Shown here: positions 18,976 to 29,867 of the stretch, one piece after another | Layout: every line of letters starts with the position of its first letter | How positions within the stretch are numbered: position 1 is the stretch's first letter | Assembly (NCBI RefSeq): GCF_004116955.1 | Contig: NZ_CP026362.1 | Span: 660,501-724,500 of the forward strand | Direction: 5' to 3' | DNA length: 64,000 nucleotides | Origin: Bacillus vallismortis | GTDB taxonomy: Bacteria > Bacillota > Bacilli > Bacillales > Bacillaceae | Made by a program: the position numbers and the translations under genes | The notes under the pieces: generated by a model | The model's input: only the letters and a program-made list of their open reading frames with translations | Databases searched by the model: none | What the model was told of the DNA's origin: nothing

Positions 18976-21390
18976 ATGTTTGTTTCTTATAAATGGTTAG
19001 AGGATTATGTTGATTTAAAAGGCATGGACCCGGCGGTTCTTGCTGAAAAAATTACAAGAGCCGGCATAGAGGTTGAAGGAATTGAATACAAAGGAGAGGG
19101 CGTCAAAGGCGTTGTCATCGGCCATGTGCTGGAGCGCGAGCAGCATCCGAATGCTGATAAGCTGAATAAGTGCCTTGTGGATATCGGAGCGGAAGCACCT
19201 GTACAAATCATTTGCGGCGCGCCGAATGTGGATAAAGGACAAAAAGTCGCAGTTGCAACAGTCGGAGCGGTGCTGCCGGGCAATTTCAAGATCAAAAAAG
19301 CAAAGCTTCGCGGTGAAGAATCAAACGGCATGATTTGTTCTTTGCAGGAGCTTGGCATTGAAAGCAAACTAGTGGCCCAGGAGTATGCGGAAGGCATTTT
19401 CGTATTCCCGAATGACGCTGAAACAGGAAACGATGCCTTAGCGGCGTTGCAGCTCGATGATGCGATCCTTGAGCTTGGTTTAACGCCAAACCGCGCGGAT
19501 GCCATGAACATGCTTGGTGTTGCTTACGAGGTTGCGGCAATTTTAGATACAGAGGTAAAACTTCCGCAAACTGATTATGCGGCAGCATCAGAGCAAGCGT
19601 CTGATTACATCGCTGTCAAAGTCGAAGATCAAGAAGCGAACCCGCTATACACTGCAAAAATCATTAAAAACGTCACGATTGCTTCGTCACCGCTTTGGAT
19701 GCAGACGAAGCTGATGAATGCAGGCATTCGCCCGCACAACAATGTCGTTGACATCACAAACTTTGTCCTGCTGGAATACGGACAGCCGCTTCACGCCTTT
19801 GATTATGACAGATTCGGCTCCAAGGAAGTTGTAGTTAGAAAAGCAGCTGAAAATGAAACGATCGTAACCCTTGATGATCAAGAACGTAAGCTGTCTGCCG
19901 ATCACCTTGTCATTACGAACGGAACGAAAGCGCAAGCCGTTGCCGGTGTCATGGGAGGAGCAGAGTCAGAGGTTCAGGAAGATACGAAAACGATTTTGCT
20001 TGAGGCTGCGTACTTCAACGGACAGACGGTTCGCAAGGCTTCCAAAGATCTTGGTCTGAGAAGTGAATCAAGCGTCAGATTTGAAAAAGGCATCGATCCG
20101 GCGCGCGTACGTCTTGCGGCAGAACGGGCTGCACAGCTAATCCATCTGTATGCCGGCGGTGAAGTGCTCGCTGGAACGGTTGAAGAAGATCACCTGACAA
20201 TCGAAGCGAATAACATTCATGTTTCTGCTGACAAAGTGAGCAGCGTCCTCGGCATGACAATCAGCAAAGAAGAACTGATCAGCATATACAATCGTCTAGG
20301 TTTTACTGTCGGTGAAGCGAATGAACTTCTCGTTGTGACAGTTCCATCACGCCGCGGTGACATTACAATCGAAGAGGATTTAATTGAAGAAGCCGCAAGA
20401 CTGTACGGCTACGATAACATTCCGTCAACGCTTCCTGAGACAGCGGGAACAACAGGCGGATTAACGCCATATCAGGCAAAACGCCGTAAAGTCAGACGTT
20501 TTCTTGAAGGCGCAGGCTTGTCACAAGCGATCACTTACTCATTGACAAACGAGAGAAAAGCAGCAGCGTTTGCAATTGAAAAATCACTGAACACTGTGCT
20601 TGCACTTCCAATGAGTGAAGAAAGAAGCATTCTCAGACACAGTCTTGTTCCGAATCTGCTTGACTCCGTTTCTTACAACTTGGCGAGACAGACGGACTCA
20701 GTCGCACTGTACGAAGTCGGCTCCGTTTTCCTGACAAAAGAAGAGGATACAAAACCTGTTGAAACAGAACGTGTGGCAGGAGCAGTTACCGGATTATGGC
20801 GCAAGCAGCTGTGGCAGGGCGAGAAAAAACCAGTTGATTTCTTTGTCGCCAAGGGCATTGTGGAAGGGTTGTTAGACAAATTGAATGTCCTTGACAGCAT
20901 TGAATTTGTTCAATCTGAACGCAAACAGCTGCACCCGGGCAGAACAGCGAACATTCTATTAAATGGTTCTCTTATCGGCTTCATCGGCCAAGTCCATCCT
21001 TCATTGGAAAAAGAACTGGATATCAAAGAGACATACGTGTTTGAGCTTGATCTTCATGCGTTGCTCGCAGCGGATACAGCGCCGCTTGTTTACACGGCGA
21101 TTCCAAAATATCCGTCTGTGACACGTGATATCGCGCTTGTCACAGATAAATCCGTCACAAGCGGCCAACTCGAGAGCGTGATTAAAGAGGCTGGCGGCAA
21201 GCTTCTGAAAGACGTATCCGTCTTTGACGTATACGAAGGCGAGCATATGGAGGAAGGCAAAAAGTCAGTCGCTTTCTCCCTTCAATATGTCAACCCTGAA
21301 CAAACACTGACTGAAGAAGAAGTGACAAAGGCCCACAGCAAAGTGCTGAAAGCGCTGGAAGACACGTATCAGGCTGTTTTGAGAGGTTAA
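18976..21390 (+). CDS. pheT: Phenylalanyl-tRNA synthetase beta subunit
   Basis: An 804-residue beta subunit. Domains in order are a tRNA-binding OB fold (residues 40-150), the B3/B4 editing domain (about 210-385), B5 (about 400-480), the catalytic-like domain, and the C-terminal ferredoxin-fold anticodon-binding domain (about 710-803). The editing domain removes mischarged Tyr-tRNA-Phe. It shares the T-box-controlled transcript with pheS. Confidence 0.97.
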   Translation: MFVSYKWLEDYVDLKGMDPAVLAEKITRAGIEVEGIEYKGEGVKGVVIGHVLEREQHPNADKLNKCLVDIGAEAPVQIICGAPNVDKGQKVAVATVGAVLPGNFKIKKAKLRGEESNGMICSLQELGIESKLVAQEYAEGIFVFPNDAETGNDALAALQLDDAILELGLTPNRADAMNMLGVAYEVAAILDTEVKLPQTDYAAASEQASDYIAVKVEDQEANPLYTAKIIKNVTIASSPLWMQTKLMNAGIRPHNNVVDITNFVLLEYGQPLHAFDYDRFGSKEVVVRKAAENETIVTLDDQERKLSADHLVITNGTKAQAVAGVMGGAESEVQEDTKTILLEAAYFNGQTVRKASKDLGLRSESSVRFEKGIDPARVRLAAERAAQLIHLYAGGEVLAGTVEEDHLTIEANNIHVSADKVSSVLGMTISKEELISIYNRLGFTVGEANELLVVTVPSRRGDITIEEDLIEEAARLYGYDNIPSTLPETAGTTGGLTPYQAKRRKVRRFLEGAGLSQAITYSLTNERKAAAFAIEKSLNTVLALPMSEERSILRHSLVPNLLDSVSYNLARQTDSVALYEVGSVFLTKEEDTKPVETERVAGAVTGLWRKQLWQGEKKPVDFFVAKGIVEGLLDKLNVLDSIEFVQSERKQLHPGRTANILLNGSLIGFIGQVHPSLEKELDIKETYVFELDLHALLAADTAPLVYTAIPKYPSVTRDIALVTDKSVTSGQLESVIKEAGGKLLKDVSVFDVYEGEHMEEGKKSVAFSLQYVNPEQTLTEEEVTKAHSKVLKALEDTYQAVLRG

Positions 21391-21395
21391 GAAAT

Positions 21396-21425
21396 AAGCT
21401 TGCAGAGAAATCTGCAAGCTTTTTC
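21396..21425 (+). terminator. pheST terminator
   Basis: An 11-bp stem (AAGCTTGCAGA / TCTGCAAGCTT) with a 4-base loop and a T tract, between convergent pheT and rnhC. Confidence 0.9.
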
Positions 21426-22366
21426 TATGAACGTTTTCTATCAGCAAGGCGCTGCGCTTTTTGCGTATTGGCAAAATGGAGTTTTGTAAAGGTTCTGAGA
21501 GCGGAGGCCCCTTTTGTAAGGATCAGCTTGGCGGCCGCTTCATCCACGTGCGGGCCTGCCCCTTTCGGAAGTGTCATTCCTGCCTCACGCGACAGTTTAT
21601 CCATTTCCATTAAAAACGAATATCTCGCAATGATGGAAGCGGCGGCGACTGACAAGTGAATGCCTTCAGCCTTCGTGCTGAAATAGGTCCGCTCCTTCAC
21701 AATGTCTCTGCCCTTTAAATGATTGAAGTAGACGCCAGGCTCAGCGAATTGGTCAATCAAAATGGCTTCAGGCTTTACCCCGTCCATTTTTTTCAACAAA
21801 TGGGTGATGGCTTGATTGTGAAGCAATGCTTTCATTTTCCCTTGGCTCATGCCTTTTTCCTGCATGCTGTTGTACTTTTCATTTTTTAAGACCAGCAGGC
21901 TGTACGGAATGGTTTTGATCAGATTTCGGGCAATCTCGATGATTTGCGGGTCTTTTAAGTCTTTAGAGTCCTTCACACCGAGTTCTTTCATTAAAGGAAT
22001 CATGGTTTTGTCGACGTACGCGCATACAACCGTCATCGGGCCAAAGTAATCTCCGGTTCCGACCTCGTCAGAGCCGATAATAGACATTCCGGCGATATTT
22101 GCCGGAGGGGCGTAGCGGGGGTCGGCCGGCTTTTTGGACGTTTTCTTCTTTTCCTGCGGCACTGCTGTTCCCCAGCGTGCGGATTCTGCCGCTGCGTTTT
22201 TGCCTTGAAACAAGACCTTGCCGGATTGGTATGCTGTAATGGTACAGCCTGGCGGTTTCGCCTGAAAAACAGCTCCCTGCGGAACAGAAGCAGTAAGCGA
22301 ACCGCTGTATGTCGTTTTCATTTGGTCAATAGCAGACAACGATACTTTTATCACAGAATGGGACAC
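21425..22366 (-). CDS. rnhC: Ribonuclease HIII
   Basis: RNase HIII cleaves the RNA strand of RNA-DNA hybrids in a Mg2+/Mn2+-dependent way. It has 313 residues, with an N-terminal TBP-like substrate-binding domain and a C-terminal RNase H core whose first acidic pair is in GSDEVGTGDYFGP (about residue 97). The start is GTG 22366 (VSHSVIK), seven bases after AAAGGAG; the longer reading frame upstream lacks a ribosome site and overlaps the promoter region of zapA. Confidence 0.94.
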   Translation of the reverse strand: MSHSVIKVSLSAIDQMKTTYSGSLTASVPQGAVFQAKPPGCTITAYQSGKVLFQGKNAAAESARWGTAVPQEKKKTSKKPADPRYAPPANIAGMSIIGSDEVGTGDYFGPMTVVCAYVDKTMIPLMKELGVKDSKDLKDPQIIEIARNLIKTIPYSLLVLKNEKYNSMQEKGMSQGKMKALLHNQAITHLLKKMDGVKPEAILIDQFAEPGVYFNHLKGRDIVKERTYFSTKAEGIHLSVAAASIIARYSFLMEMDKLSREAGMTLPKGAGPHVDEAAAKLILTKGASALRTFTKLHFANTQKAQRLADRKRS

Positions 22367-22499
22367 GTAATAATCTCCTTTTTTTACACTTTTCGCTGTA
22401 TCTACCAGTGTATCATAACAGCGGGAGGCTCGTCTTTCCATTCATTTAATAAACGTGTTATGATAAGTACTAGGATTCTCACGGAATGGAGGAGAAACG

Positions 22500-22757
22500 T
22501 TGTCTGACGGCAAAAAAACAAAAACAACCGTTGACATTTACGGCCAGCACTTCACGATGATCGGTGAAGAAAGCAAAGCCCATATGAGGTATGTCGCCGG
22601 AATTGTTGATGATAAAATGAGAGAAATCAATGAAAAAAATCCATACCTTGATATAAATAAACTTGCAGTGCTGACAGCTGTAAATGTGGTGCACGATTAT
22701 GTCAAATTACAAGAGAAATATGAGAAACTGGAGCGTCAGCTTAAAGAAAAGGATTGA
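22500..22757 (+). CDS. zapA: Cell division protein ZapA
   Basis: ZapA promotes bundling of FtsZ protofilaments at midcell. An 85-residue protein with an N-terminal globular head and a C-terminal coiled coil (VHDYVKLQEKYEKLERQLKEK). The start is TTG 22500 after GGAGGAG. yshB follows six bases later. Confidence 0.94.
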   Translation: MSDGKKTKTTVDIYGQHFTMIGEESKAHMRYVAGIVDDKMREINEKNPYLDINKLAVLTAVNVVHDYVKLQEKYEKLERQLKEKD

Positions 22758-22763
22758 ACAACT

Positions 22764-23297
22764 ATGCTGGATATCATCATCTTAATCTTGCTCCTGATGG
22801 GGACTTTACTGGGATTAAAACGCGGTTTTATTTTGCAGTTTATCCGCCTGACGAGCTTTATTTTATCGATCGCCTTTGCGGCTTTATTTTATAAAGATGT
22901 GGCGCCCCATGTAAAGTGGATTCCCGCGCCCGACTTCTCAGCGGGACAGCCGGCTCTTTCTTTTTTTACGGGAAATCTGGAAGCAGCCTATTATAATGCG
23001 ATTGCGTTTATCATTTTATTTATTACCGCGAAAATTTTACTGAGAATCATAGGCTCATTCTTGAGTATTGTAGCGGGCATTCCGGTCATTAAACAAATCA
23101 ACCAAGTGCTGGGCGCCGTGCTCGGTTTTCTGGAAGTCTATTTATTTACATTTGTGCTGCTGTATGTCGCATCCGTGCTACCGGTAGATGCTTTACAGCA
23201 AATGATGGGGCAATCGTCTCTGGCAAATGTGATCATTAACCATACACCGTATTTGTCAGGGCTTTTAGAAGAGCTGTGGACACAGTACGGAGCATAA
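22764..23297 (+). CDS. yshB: CvpA-family membrane protein
   Basis: A 177-residue integral membrane protein with about four hydrophobic segments and the CvpA hallmark GLKRGFILQFIRL near residue 18. CvpA homologues are linked to colicin V production or envelope functions in other bacteria, but the Bacillus role is unknown. It is cotranscribed with zapA and ends at a terminator. Confidence 0.88.
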   Translation: MLDIIILILLLMGTLLGLKRGFILQFIRLTSFILSIAFAALFYKDVAPHVKWIPAPDFSAGQPALSFFTGNLEAAYYNAIAFIILFITAKILLRIIGSFLSIVAGIPVIKQINQVLGAVLGFLEVYLFTFVLLYVASVLPVDALQQMMGQSSLANVIINHTPYLSGLLEELWTQYGA

Positions 23298-23326
23298 AAA
23301 CTTCTCTTGTCCGGAGAAGTTTTTTT
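23296..23326 (+). terminator. yshB terminator
   Basis: AAAAACTTCTC and GAGAAGTTTTT form an 11-bp stem with a T tract, overlapping the yshB stop codon. Confidence 0.88.
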
Positions 23327-23369
23327 CAAGTATGATGGAAACATATGTGAACATCTGGGGGGTTATGAA

Positions 23370-25082
23370 ATGCATAAAAAAGATATTATCCGGCTGCTTG
23401 AAACCATTGCAGTCTATATGGAACTGAAAGGGGACAACCCGTTTAAAGTATCCGCCTTCCGAAAAGCAGCGGCAGCCCTGGAACAGGATGACCGCAGTTT
23501 ATCAGAAATGGACGATATCATGTCGTTGTCCGGCATTGGAAAAGGAACGTACAGCGTCATAAAAGAGTATATAGATGAAGGAAAGTCAAGTACGCTCGAA
23601 GCGCTGCAGCAAGAAGTGCCGGAAGGGCTCGTGCCATTATTAAAGCTGCCGGGGCTCGGCGGCAAAAAAATCGCAAAGCTGTATAAGGAGCTCGGCGTAC
23701 ATGATGCAGAATCCCTGAAAGAAGCCTGTGAACAGCAAAAGGTACAAGGTCTTGCGGGCTTCGGCAAAAAATCAGAAGAAAAAATATTACAGGCGCTCGG
23801 TGAAGCCGGAAAACAGCCTGAACGGTTCCCGATCGGCTACGCCCTTCGGATCGCCCGGGACATTGAGGAGCATCTTTCTCAATTTACAGATATCATCAAG
23901 TTTTCTCGTGCCGGTAGTCTCCGCAGAGCCCGGGAAACGGTGAAGGATCTGGATTATATCATCGCCACAGATCACCCGGCTGAAGTAAGAGAGCAGCTTC
24001 TTGCACTGCCAAACATCAAAAGCGTCATCGCGAGCGGAGATACGAAGGTGTCTGTCATTCTTTCCTTTGAATATGAAACAAGCGTCGATTTCCGTCTTGT
24101 AACGGAAGAGCAGTTTCCGACAACTCTGCATCATTTTACAGGATCAAAAGATCACAATATTAAGATGCGCCAAATCGCCAAAGAACGCGGCGAGCGAATC
24201 AGTGAATACGGCGTCGAGACAGTTGAAACCGGAGACATCAAAACATTCCCGAGTGAACGTGAATTTTATGCGCATTTCGGACTGCCGCTGATTCCGCCGG
24301 AGCTCCGCGAAAGCGGGCAAGAAGTGGAAACCTACAGCGACAGCATCGAATTGATAGAGCCCGGGCACATCAAAGGAGATCTCCACATGCACTCCACGTG
24401 GAGCGATGGCGCGTTTTCGATCAGAGAGATGGCTGAAGCATGCATGAATAAAGGCTATCAATATATGGCGATCACCGATCACTCGCAATATTTAAAGGTC
24501 GCCAACGGGCTGACTGCAGAAAGACTCAAGCAGCAGGCAAAAGAAATTGACGCGCTCAATGCGGAATTCGAGAATTTCCGGATCTTGAAAGGCGTCGAGA
24601 TGGATATCCTGCCTGATGGCACGCTTGATTATGATGACGACGTGCTGGCAGACATGGATATCGTCATTGCATCGATTCATTCCAGCTTTAATCAGCCGGA
24701 ACACGTCATTATGAAACGGCTTGAGACGGCACTGGCCAACAAGCATGTTGACATTATCGCACATCCGACCGGTCGCCTGATCGGCAGACGAGCCGGATAT
24801 GAAATCGACATTGACAAGCTGATTGAGCTTGCGAAGAAAACAAATACGGCGCTAGAACTCAACGCCAACCCTGCGCGTCTCGATCTGCGCACAGAGCATT
24901 TAATCAAAGCAAACGAACAAGGGGTTACATTGGTCATTAATACCGACGCCCATAACATTGAAATGTTAGACGATATGAAAACCGGCGTTACTGCCGCGCG
25001 CAAAGGATGGACGGAAACGAAAAACGTTCTGAATGCCCGATCGCTTGAAGACGTAGAGGCATTCCTGAAGCGCAACGATTAA
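23370..25082 (+). CDS. polX: DNA polymerase X with PHP nuclease domain
   Basis: PolX is a repair polymerase that fills short gaps in base excision repair and has 3'-5' exonuclease activity. The 570-residue protein has an N-terminal helix-hairpin-helix/pol beta-type polymerase region ([29 protein letters not shown], then [17 protein letters not shown]). A C-terminal PHP phosphoesterase domain follows ([12 protein letters not shown] near residue 335, ITDHS). The start is ATG 23370 after GGGGGG; the upstream in-frame extension runs through the preceding terminator. Confidence 0.95.
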   Translation: MHKKDIIRLLETIAVYMELKGDNPFKVSAFRKAAAALEQDDRSLSEMDDIMSLSGIGKGTYSVIKEYIDEGKSSTLEALQQEVPEGLVPLLKLPGLGGKKIAKLYKELGVHDAESLKEACEQQKVQGLAGFGKKSEEKILQALGEAGKQPERFPIGYALRIARDIEEHLSQFTDIIKFSRAGSLRRARETVKDLDYIIATDHPAEVREQLLALPNIKSVIASGDTKVSVILSFEYETSVDFRLVTEEQFPTTLHHFTGSKDHNIKMRQIAKERGERISEYGVETVETGDIKTFPSEREFYAHFGLPLIPPELRESGQEVETYSDSIELIEPGHIKGDLHMHSTWSDGAFSIREMAEACMNKGYQYMAITDHSQYLKVANGLTAERLKQQAKEIDALNAEFENFRILKGVEMDILPDGTLDYDDDVLADMDIVIASIHSSFNQPEHVIMKRLETALANKHVDIIAHPTGRLIGRRAGYEIDIDKLIELAKKTNTALELNANPARLDLRTEHLIKANEQGVTLVINTDAHNIEMLDDMKTGVTAARKGWTETKNVLNARSLEDVEAFLKRND

Positions 25083-25102
25083 GTAAGGAGGCTCACACAA
25101 TC

Positions 25103-27460
25103 GTGCAGCAAAAAGTATTATCAGCTCTCGAATTTCATAAAGTGAAAGAACAGGTGATTGAGCACGCCGCATCATCGCTCGGAAAAGAGATGTTACTCGC
25201 GCTTCAGCCTTCTGCTTCTATAGACGAAATCAAAAAACAGCTGGATGAAGTAGACGAAGCTTCTGCCATTATCCGCCTGAGAGGCCAGGCGCCTTTTGGC
25301 GGCCTTGTTGATATCAGAGGTGCGTTAAGGCGGGCGGAAATCGGCAGCGTTCTCAGTCCCGCAGAATTTACTGAAATCTCAGGCCTGCTTTACGCAGTGA
25401 AACAAATGAAACATTTTATCAGCCAAATGGCTGAAGACGGTGTCGACATTCCGCTGATCCATCAGCATGCGGAACAGCTGATTACGCTGTCCGATTTAGA
25501 GCGGGACATTAATTCCTGCATCGATGATCACGGAGAAGTGCTTGATCACGCGTCAGAAACATTAAGAGGAATCCGCACACAGCTCAGGACACTCGAATCG
25601 AGAATCAGAGACCGGTTAGAGTCAATGCTGCGTTCCTCCTCCGCTTCAAAAATGTTGTCTGATACGATTGTTACGATTCGGAATGACCGCTTTGTGATTC
25701 CAGTCAAACAAGAGTACAGATCAAGCTACGGGGGAATTGTGCACGATACCTCTTCCTCTGGCGCGACACTGTTCATTGAACCGCAGGCGATTGTCGATAT
25801 GAACAACTCGCTTCAGCAGGCGAAAGTGAAAGAAAAACAAGAAATTGAACGGATTTTGCGCATGCTGACAGAGCAAACGGCGGAACACACAGAAGAGCTC
25901 TTTCAAGATTTGCACGTGCTGCAGACACTTGACTTTATTTTTGCAAAGGCAAGATACGCTAAAGCGGTCAAAGCGACAAAACCGCTGATGAACGACAGCG
26001 GCTTTGTTCGTTTGAAAAAAGCCCGCCATCCATTGCTTCCGGCTGAACAGGTGGTTGCTAATGATATTGAACTTGGCGGCGATTTTTCAACCATGGTCAT
26101 TACAGGGCCAAACACCGGAGGGAAAACAGTCACCCTTAAAACATTAGGCCTATTAACCTTAATGGCGCAATCCGGTCTTCATATTCCGGCAGATGAAGGA
26201 TCAGAAGCGGCAGTATTTGAGCATGTATTCGCTGATATCGGTGATGAACAGTCGATTGAGCAAAGCTTAAGTACGTTCTCGTCCCATATGGTGAACATTG
26301 TCGGCATTTTAGAACAGGTCAATGAAAACAGCCTGGTCCTTTTCGATGAGCTGGGCGCAGGGACAGATCCGCAAGAAGGGGCTGCCCTCGCCATGAGCAT
26401 CTTGGATGACGTGCATCGCACCAATGCAAGAGTGTTAGCCACCACGCACTATCCGGAATTAAAGGCGTATGGCTATAACAGAGAAGGCGTCATGAACGCG
26501 AGCGTCGAATTTGACATCGAAACGCTGTCGCCGACCTATAAACTGTTAATTGGTGTGCCGGGACGAAGCAACGCCTTCGAAATTTCAAAACGCCTTGGGC
26601 TCCCGGACCATATCATCGGGCAGGCGAAATCAGAAATGACGGCCGAGCACAACGAAGTCGATACGATGATTGCGTCGCTGGAACAAAGCAAAAAACGTGC
26701 GGAAGAAGAGCTTTCTGAGACGGAGGCTATCAGAAGAGAAGCAGATAAGCTGCATAAAGAGCTACAGCAGCAAATCATCGAGCTCAACAGCAAAAAAGAC
26801 AAAATGCTCGAGGAGGCTGAACAGCAAGCGGCTGAAAAAGTAAAAGCGGCAACGAAAGAAGCCGAAGACATTATTCACGAATTGCGCTCAATCAAACAAG
26901 AACACAGATCCTTCAAGGATCACGAACTGATCAACGCGAAGAAACGGCTAGAAGGCGCAGTTCCTACCTTTGAAAAGTCCAAAAAACCGGAAAAACCGAA
27001 AACGCAAAAACGCAATTTCAAGCCTGGTGATGAGGTGAAAGTCCTCACCTTTGGGCAAAAAGGAACACTGCTTGAAAAAACCGGCGGCAGTGAATGGAAT
27101 GTCCAAATCGGCATTTTAAAGATGAAAGTAAAAGAAAAAGATTTGGAGTTTATCAAATCAGCTCCGGAACCCAAAAAAGAAAAAATCATTACGGCTGTTA
27201 AAGGAAAGGATTATCACGTATCGCTCGAACTTGATCTTCGCGGCGAACGCTATGAAAATGCCCTCAGCCGTGTTGAAAAATACTTGGATGATGCAGTCTT
27301 AGCGGGATATCCAAGAGTGTCAATCATCCACGGAAAAGGAACTGGCGCTTTAAGAAAAGGCGTGCAGGATCTTTTGAAAAACCATCGCAGCGTCAAAAGC
27401 TCCCGTTTCGGTGAAGCAGGTGAGGGAGGATCAGGCGTTACGGTTGTTGAACTAAAATAA
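25103..27460 (+). CDS. mutSB: MutS2 family nuclease/ATPase
   Basis: A 785-residue MutS2, involved in homologous recombination and in rescue of collided ribosomes in B. subtilis. Visible parts are the clamp/lever region, the ABC-type ATPase with Walker A GPNTGGKT (about 334) and Walker [11 protein letters not shown] (about 410), a long coiled coil (about 515-635), and a C-terminal Smr domain ([22 protein letters not shown]). It lacks the mismatch-recognition domain of MutS. The start is GTG 25103 after AAGGAGG. Confidence 0.95.
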   Translation: MQQKVLSALEFHKVKEQVIEHAASSLGKEMLLALQPSASIDEIKKQLDEVDEASAIIRLRGQAPFGGLVDIRGALRRAEIGSVLSPAEFTEISGLLYAVKQMKHFISQMAEDGVDIPLIHQHAEQLITLSDLERDINSCIDDHGEVLDHASETLRGIRTQLRTLESRIRDRLESMLRSSSASKMLSDTIVTIRNDRFVIPVKQEYRSSYGGIVHDTSSSGATLFIEPQAIVDMNNSLQQAKVKEKQEIERILRMLTEQTAEHTEELFQDLHVLQTLDFIFAKARYAKAVKATKPLMNDSGFVRLKKARHPLLPAEQVVANDIELGGDFSTMVITGPNTGGKTVTLKTLGLLTLMAQSGLHIPADEGSEAAVFEHVFADIGDEQSIEQSLSTFSSHMVNIVGILEQVNENSLVLFDELGAGTDPQEGAALAMSILDDVHRTNARVLATTHYPELKAYGYNREGVMNASVEFDIETLSPTYKLLIGVPGRSNAFEISKRLGLPDHIIGQAKSEMTAEHNEVDTMIASLEQSKKRAEEELSETEAIRREADKLHKELQQQIIELNSKKDKMLEEAEQQAAEKVKAATKEAEDIIHELRSIKQEHRSFKDHELINAKKRLEGAVPTFEKSKKPEKPKTQKRNFKPGDEVKVLTFGQKGTLLEKTGGSEWNVQIGILKMKVKEKDLEFIKSAPEPKKEKIITAVKGKDYHVSLELDLRGERYENALSRVEKYLDDAVLAGYPRVSIIHGKGTGALRKGVQDLLKNHRSVKSSRFGEAGEGGSGVTVVELK

Positions 27461-27474
27461 AAGGGAGTATGGCC

Positions 27475-27879
27475 ATGAGTGATTTTTGGGAAAACGAGCT
27501 TGTGGAAATCGCGGCGTATTACAGTGTCGCGGTTCTCTGCCTCGTCCTCTTTTTGACTGTGTTTGAGCTGGTGACAGCTTATAAAAACTGGGAAGAGATT
27601 CAAAAAGGAAATCTTGCGGTGGCAATGGCGACCGGCGGAAAAATTTTAGGAATCGCAAACGTATTTCAGCATTCCATTTCCCAGCACAATTCTCTGCTGC
27701 AAATGATCGGCTGGGGCGTTTACGGGTTTGTCATGCTTCTGCTCAGCTACTTTATTTTTGAGTTTTTGACTCCGCGGTTTAAAATTGATAAGGAAATCGA
27801 AAATGATAACCGGGCTGTCGGTTTTATTTCATTTGTCATTTCTGTCGGGCTTTCATTTGTGGTGGCAGCCGGAATATAA
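27475..27879 (+). CDS. yshE: DUF350-type membrane protein
   Basis: A 134-residue polytopic protein with four hydrophobic segments and the charged loop TPRFKIDKEIENDNRAVGF, typical of DUF350/YjfL-like proteins. Function unknown. ATG 27475 (MSDFWENE) is favoured over 27469 because it sits seven bases after AAGGGAG. It lies 14 bp after mutSB and just before a tiny membrane ORF. Confidence 0.82.
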   Translation: MSDFWENELVEIAAYYSVAVLCLVLFLTVFELVTAYKNWEEIQKGNLAVAMATGGKILGIANVFQHSISQHNSLLQMIGWGVYGFVMLLLSYFIFEFLTPRFKIDKEIENDNRAVGFISFVISVGLSFVVAAGI

Positions 27880-27894
27880 GGGGACGGAGAATCG

Positions 27895-27975
27895 ATGGAA
27901 AAGCTTGCAAAAGCACTCCTCGCCGCGGCGGGAATCTTTTTGTTAATCGGTCTTATTTATCTGTTCGTATCATGA
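27895..27975 (+). CDS. Small single-span membrane protein (26 aa)
   Basis: ATG 27895 opens a 26-codon frame, MEKLAKALLAAAGIFLLIGL and so on, ending FVS. It has one hydrophobic helix after a short basic N-terminus. A GGAG lies six bases before the ATG, and a perfect terminator stem starts at its stop codon. It is 15 bp after yshE, so probably translated from the same message. I know no function. Confidence 0.6.
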   Translation: MEKLAKALLAAAGIFLLIGLIYLFVS

Positions 27976-28010
27976 GAAAAAGAAAGATTTACCTTTCTTT
28001 TTCTTTTTTT
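27975..28010 (+). terminator. Terminator of the mutSB-yshE unit
   Basis: A perfect 12-bp stem (AGAAAAAGAAAG / CTTTCTTTTTCT) with a 6-base loop and seven T. It is unusually A-T rich for a terminator. Confidence 0.8.
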
Positions 28011-28067
28011 TGCCGTCCATCTGCTATAATGATAGGGTGGAACTCTAAAACCGAAAGGGGAGGTTTT

Positions 28068-29756
28068 ATGCAGTCTCAAAAGCCTTGGCTTGCCGAGTAT
28101 CCCGACGAAATTCCGCATGATCTTCCGTTGCCGAACCAAACCCTGCAATCCATCCTGACAGACTCCGCCGAACGATTCCCTGACAAAACCGCCGTAACGT
28201 TTTATGGAAAAAAACTCACCTTTCATGACATTCTGACGGATGCGCTTAAACTCGCAGCTTTTTTACAGTCCAATGGCCTGCAAAAAGGAGACAGAGTGGC
28301 TGTTATGCTGCCCAATTGCCCGCAATCAGTCATTTCTTATTATGGCGTCTTGTTTGCCGGCGGCATCGTGGTCCAGACGAATCCGCTCTATACCGAGCAT
28401 GAGCTTGAGTACCAGTTGAGAGATGCTGGGGCAAGTGTGATCATCACCTTAGATTTGCTTTTTCCGAAGGCAATAAAAATGAAAACGTTATCAATAGTGG
28501 ATCAGATTTTAGTAACCAGCATAAAAGACTATTTGCCTTTTCCGAAAAATATTCTTTACCCGCTGACACAAAAACAAAAAGTGCACATCGATTTTGACAA
28601 AAATGATCACATTCACACGTTTGCCTCCAGCGTGAAGCAGGAAAATATGGAGCTCGTGACAATCCCGAAGATCGAGCCTGAGCATGATATCGCTGTTCTT
28701 CAGTATACTGGAGGAACAACGGGGGCTCCCAAAGGGGTCATGCTTACACACCGGAATATCTTGGCCAATGCCGAGATGTGCACGGCTTGGATGTACGATG
28801 TAGAGGAAGCTGCTGAAAAAGTGCTTGCCATTGTACCGTTTTTTCACGTTTACGGGCTCACGGCAGTGATGAATTATTCGATTAAGCAAGGCTTCGAAAT
28901 GATTCTTCTTCCTAAGTTCGACCCGCTCGAAACGCTTAAAATCATCGACAAGCAAAAACCGACGCTCTTTCCAGGCGCACCGACAATTTACATTGGCCTT
29001 TTGCATCACCCCAAATTGCAGCACTATAATCTGTCATCTATTAAAAGCTGTCTTAGCGGATCAGCCGCGCTCCCTGTGGAGGTAAAGCAGCAATTTGAAA
29101 AAGTGACTGGCGGAAAGCTTGTGGAAGGCTATGGTTTGTCTGAAGCATCCCCTGTGACGCACTCCAATTTTATCTGGGGGAAAAACAAGCCGGGCAGTAT
29201 TGGCTGTCCTTGGCCGGGTACTGACGCAGCGATCTATTCAGAAGAGACGGGTGAGCTTGCCGCACCGTATGAGCATGGAGAAATCATTGTCAAAGGCCCG
29301 CAAGTCATGAAAGGATATTGGAACAAACCAGAGGAAACCGCCGCTGTACTGAGAGACGGCTGGCTGTTCACCGGAGATATGGGCTATATGGATGAAGAGG
29401 GTTTTTTCTATATTGCCGACAGGAAGAAGGACATCATCATCGCCGGCGGCTATAATATTTACCCGCGTGAAGTCGAAGAAGCGCTTTATGAACATGAAGC
29501 CATTCAGGAAATTGTCGTTGCCGGTGTGCCGGATTCCTACAGGGGAGAAACAGTAAAAGCATTTGTCGTGTTAAAGAAAGACGCAAAAGCCGATACAGAA
29601 GAACTGGACGCTTTTGCGAGATCCCGTCTCGCTCCCTACAAGGTGCCGAAAGCCTATGAATTTAGAAAAGAACTGCCGAAAACGGCGGTAGGGAAAATTT
29701 TAAGAAGGCGTTTACTCGAAGAAGATGCCGAAAATCATCATATTAACCACAAATGA
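28068..29756 (+). CDS. lcfA: Long-chain fatty-acid-CoA ligase
   Basis: LcfA activates long-chain fatty acids to acyl-CoA using ATP, the entry step of beta-oxidation. A 562-residue ANL-superfamily adenylate-forming enzyme with the P-loop-like YTGGTTGAPKGV (about 218), EGYGLSEASP (about 350), and the hinge and lysine motifs DRKKDIIIAGGYNIYPREVE and KTAVGKIL. The start is ATG 28068 after GGGGAGG. An extended -10 (TGCTATAAT, 28022-28030) precedes it. Confidence 0.95.
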   Translation: MQSQKPWLAEYPDEIPHDLPLPNQTLQSILTDSAERFPDKTAVTFYGKKLTFHDILTDALKLAAFLQSNGLQKGDRVAVMLPNCPQSVISYYGVLFAGGIVVQTNPLYTEHELEYQLRDAGASVIITLDLLFPKAIKMKTLSIVDQILVTSIKDYLPFPKNILYPLTQKQKVHIDFDKNDHIHTFASSVKQENMELVTIPKIEPEHDIAVLQYTGGTTGAPKGVMLTHRNILANAEMCTAWMYDVEEAAEKVLAIVPFFHVYGLTAVMNYSIKQGFEMILLPKFDPLETLKIIDKQKPTLFPGAPTIYIGLLHHPKLQHYNLSSIKSCLSGSAALPVEVKQQFEKVTGGKLVEGYGLSEASPVTHSNFIWGKNKPGSIGCPWPGTDAAIYSEETGELAAPYEHGEIIVKGPQVMKGYWNKPEETAAVLRDGWLFTGDMGYMDEEGFFYIADRKKDIIIAGGYNIYPREVEEALYEHEAIQEIVVAGVPDSYRGETVKAFVVLKKDAKADTEELDAFARSRLAPYKVPKAYEFRKELPKTAVGKILRRRLLEEDAENHHINHK

Positions 29757-29788
29757 CATAAGAAAAAAGAGAACATCTATGAATAAAC

Positions 29789-29842
29789 TTGACAAAGCCG
29801 AAAATCCTTCTTATCATGAAAATATGAATGAATAGTCATTCA
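29789..29842 (+). promoter_or_regulatory. fadR promoter and FadR operator
   Basis: TTGACA (29789-29794), a 17-bp spacer and TATCAT (29812-29817) form a SigA promoter. Directly downstream TGAATGAATAGTCATTCA (29825-29842) matches the known B. subtilis FadR operator TGAATGAMTANTCATTCA. This predicts FadR autorepression of the distal genes, relieved by long-chain acyl-CoA. I see no second operator before lcfA. Confidence 0.88.
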
Positions 29843-29867
29843 TTTTTATAGGGAGGAACGATGAACA

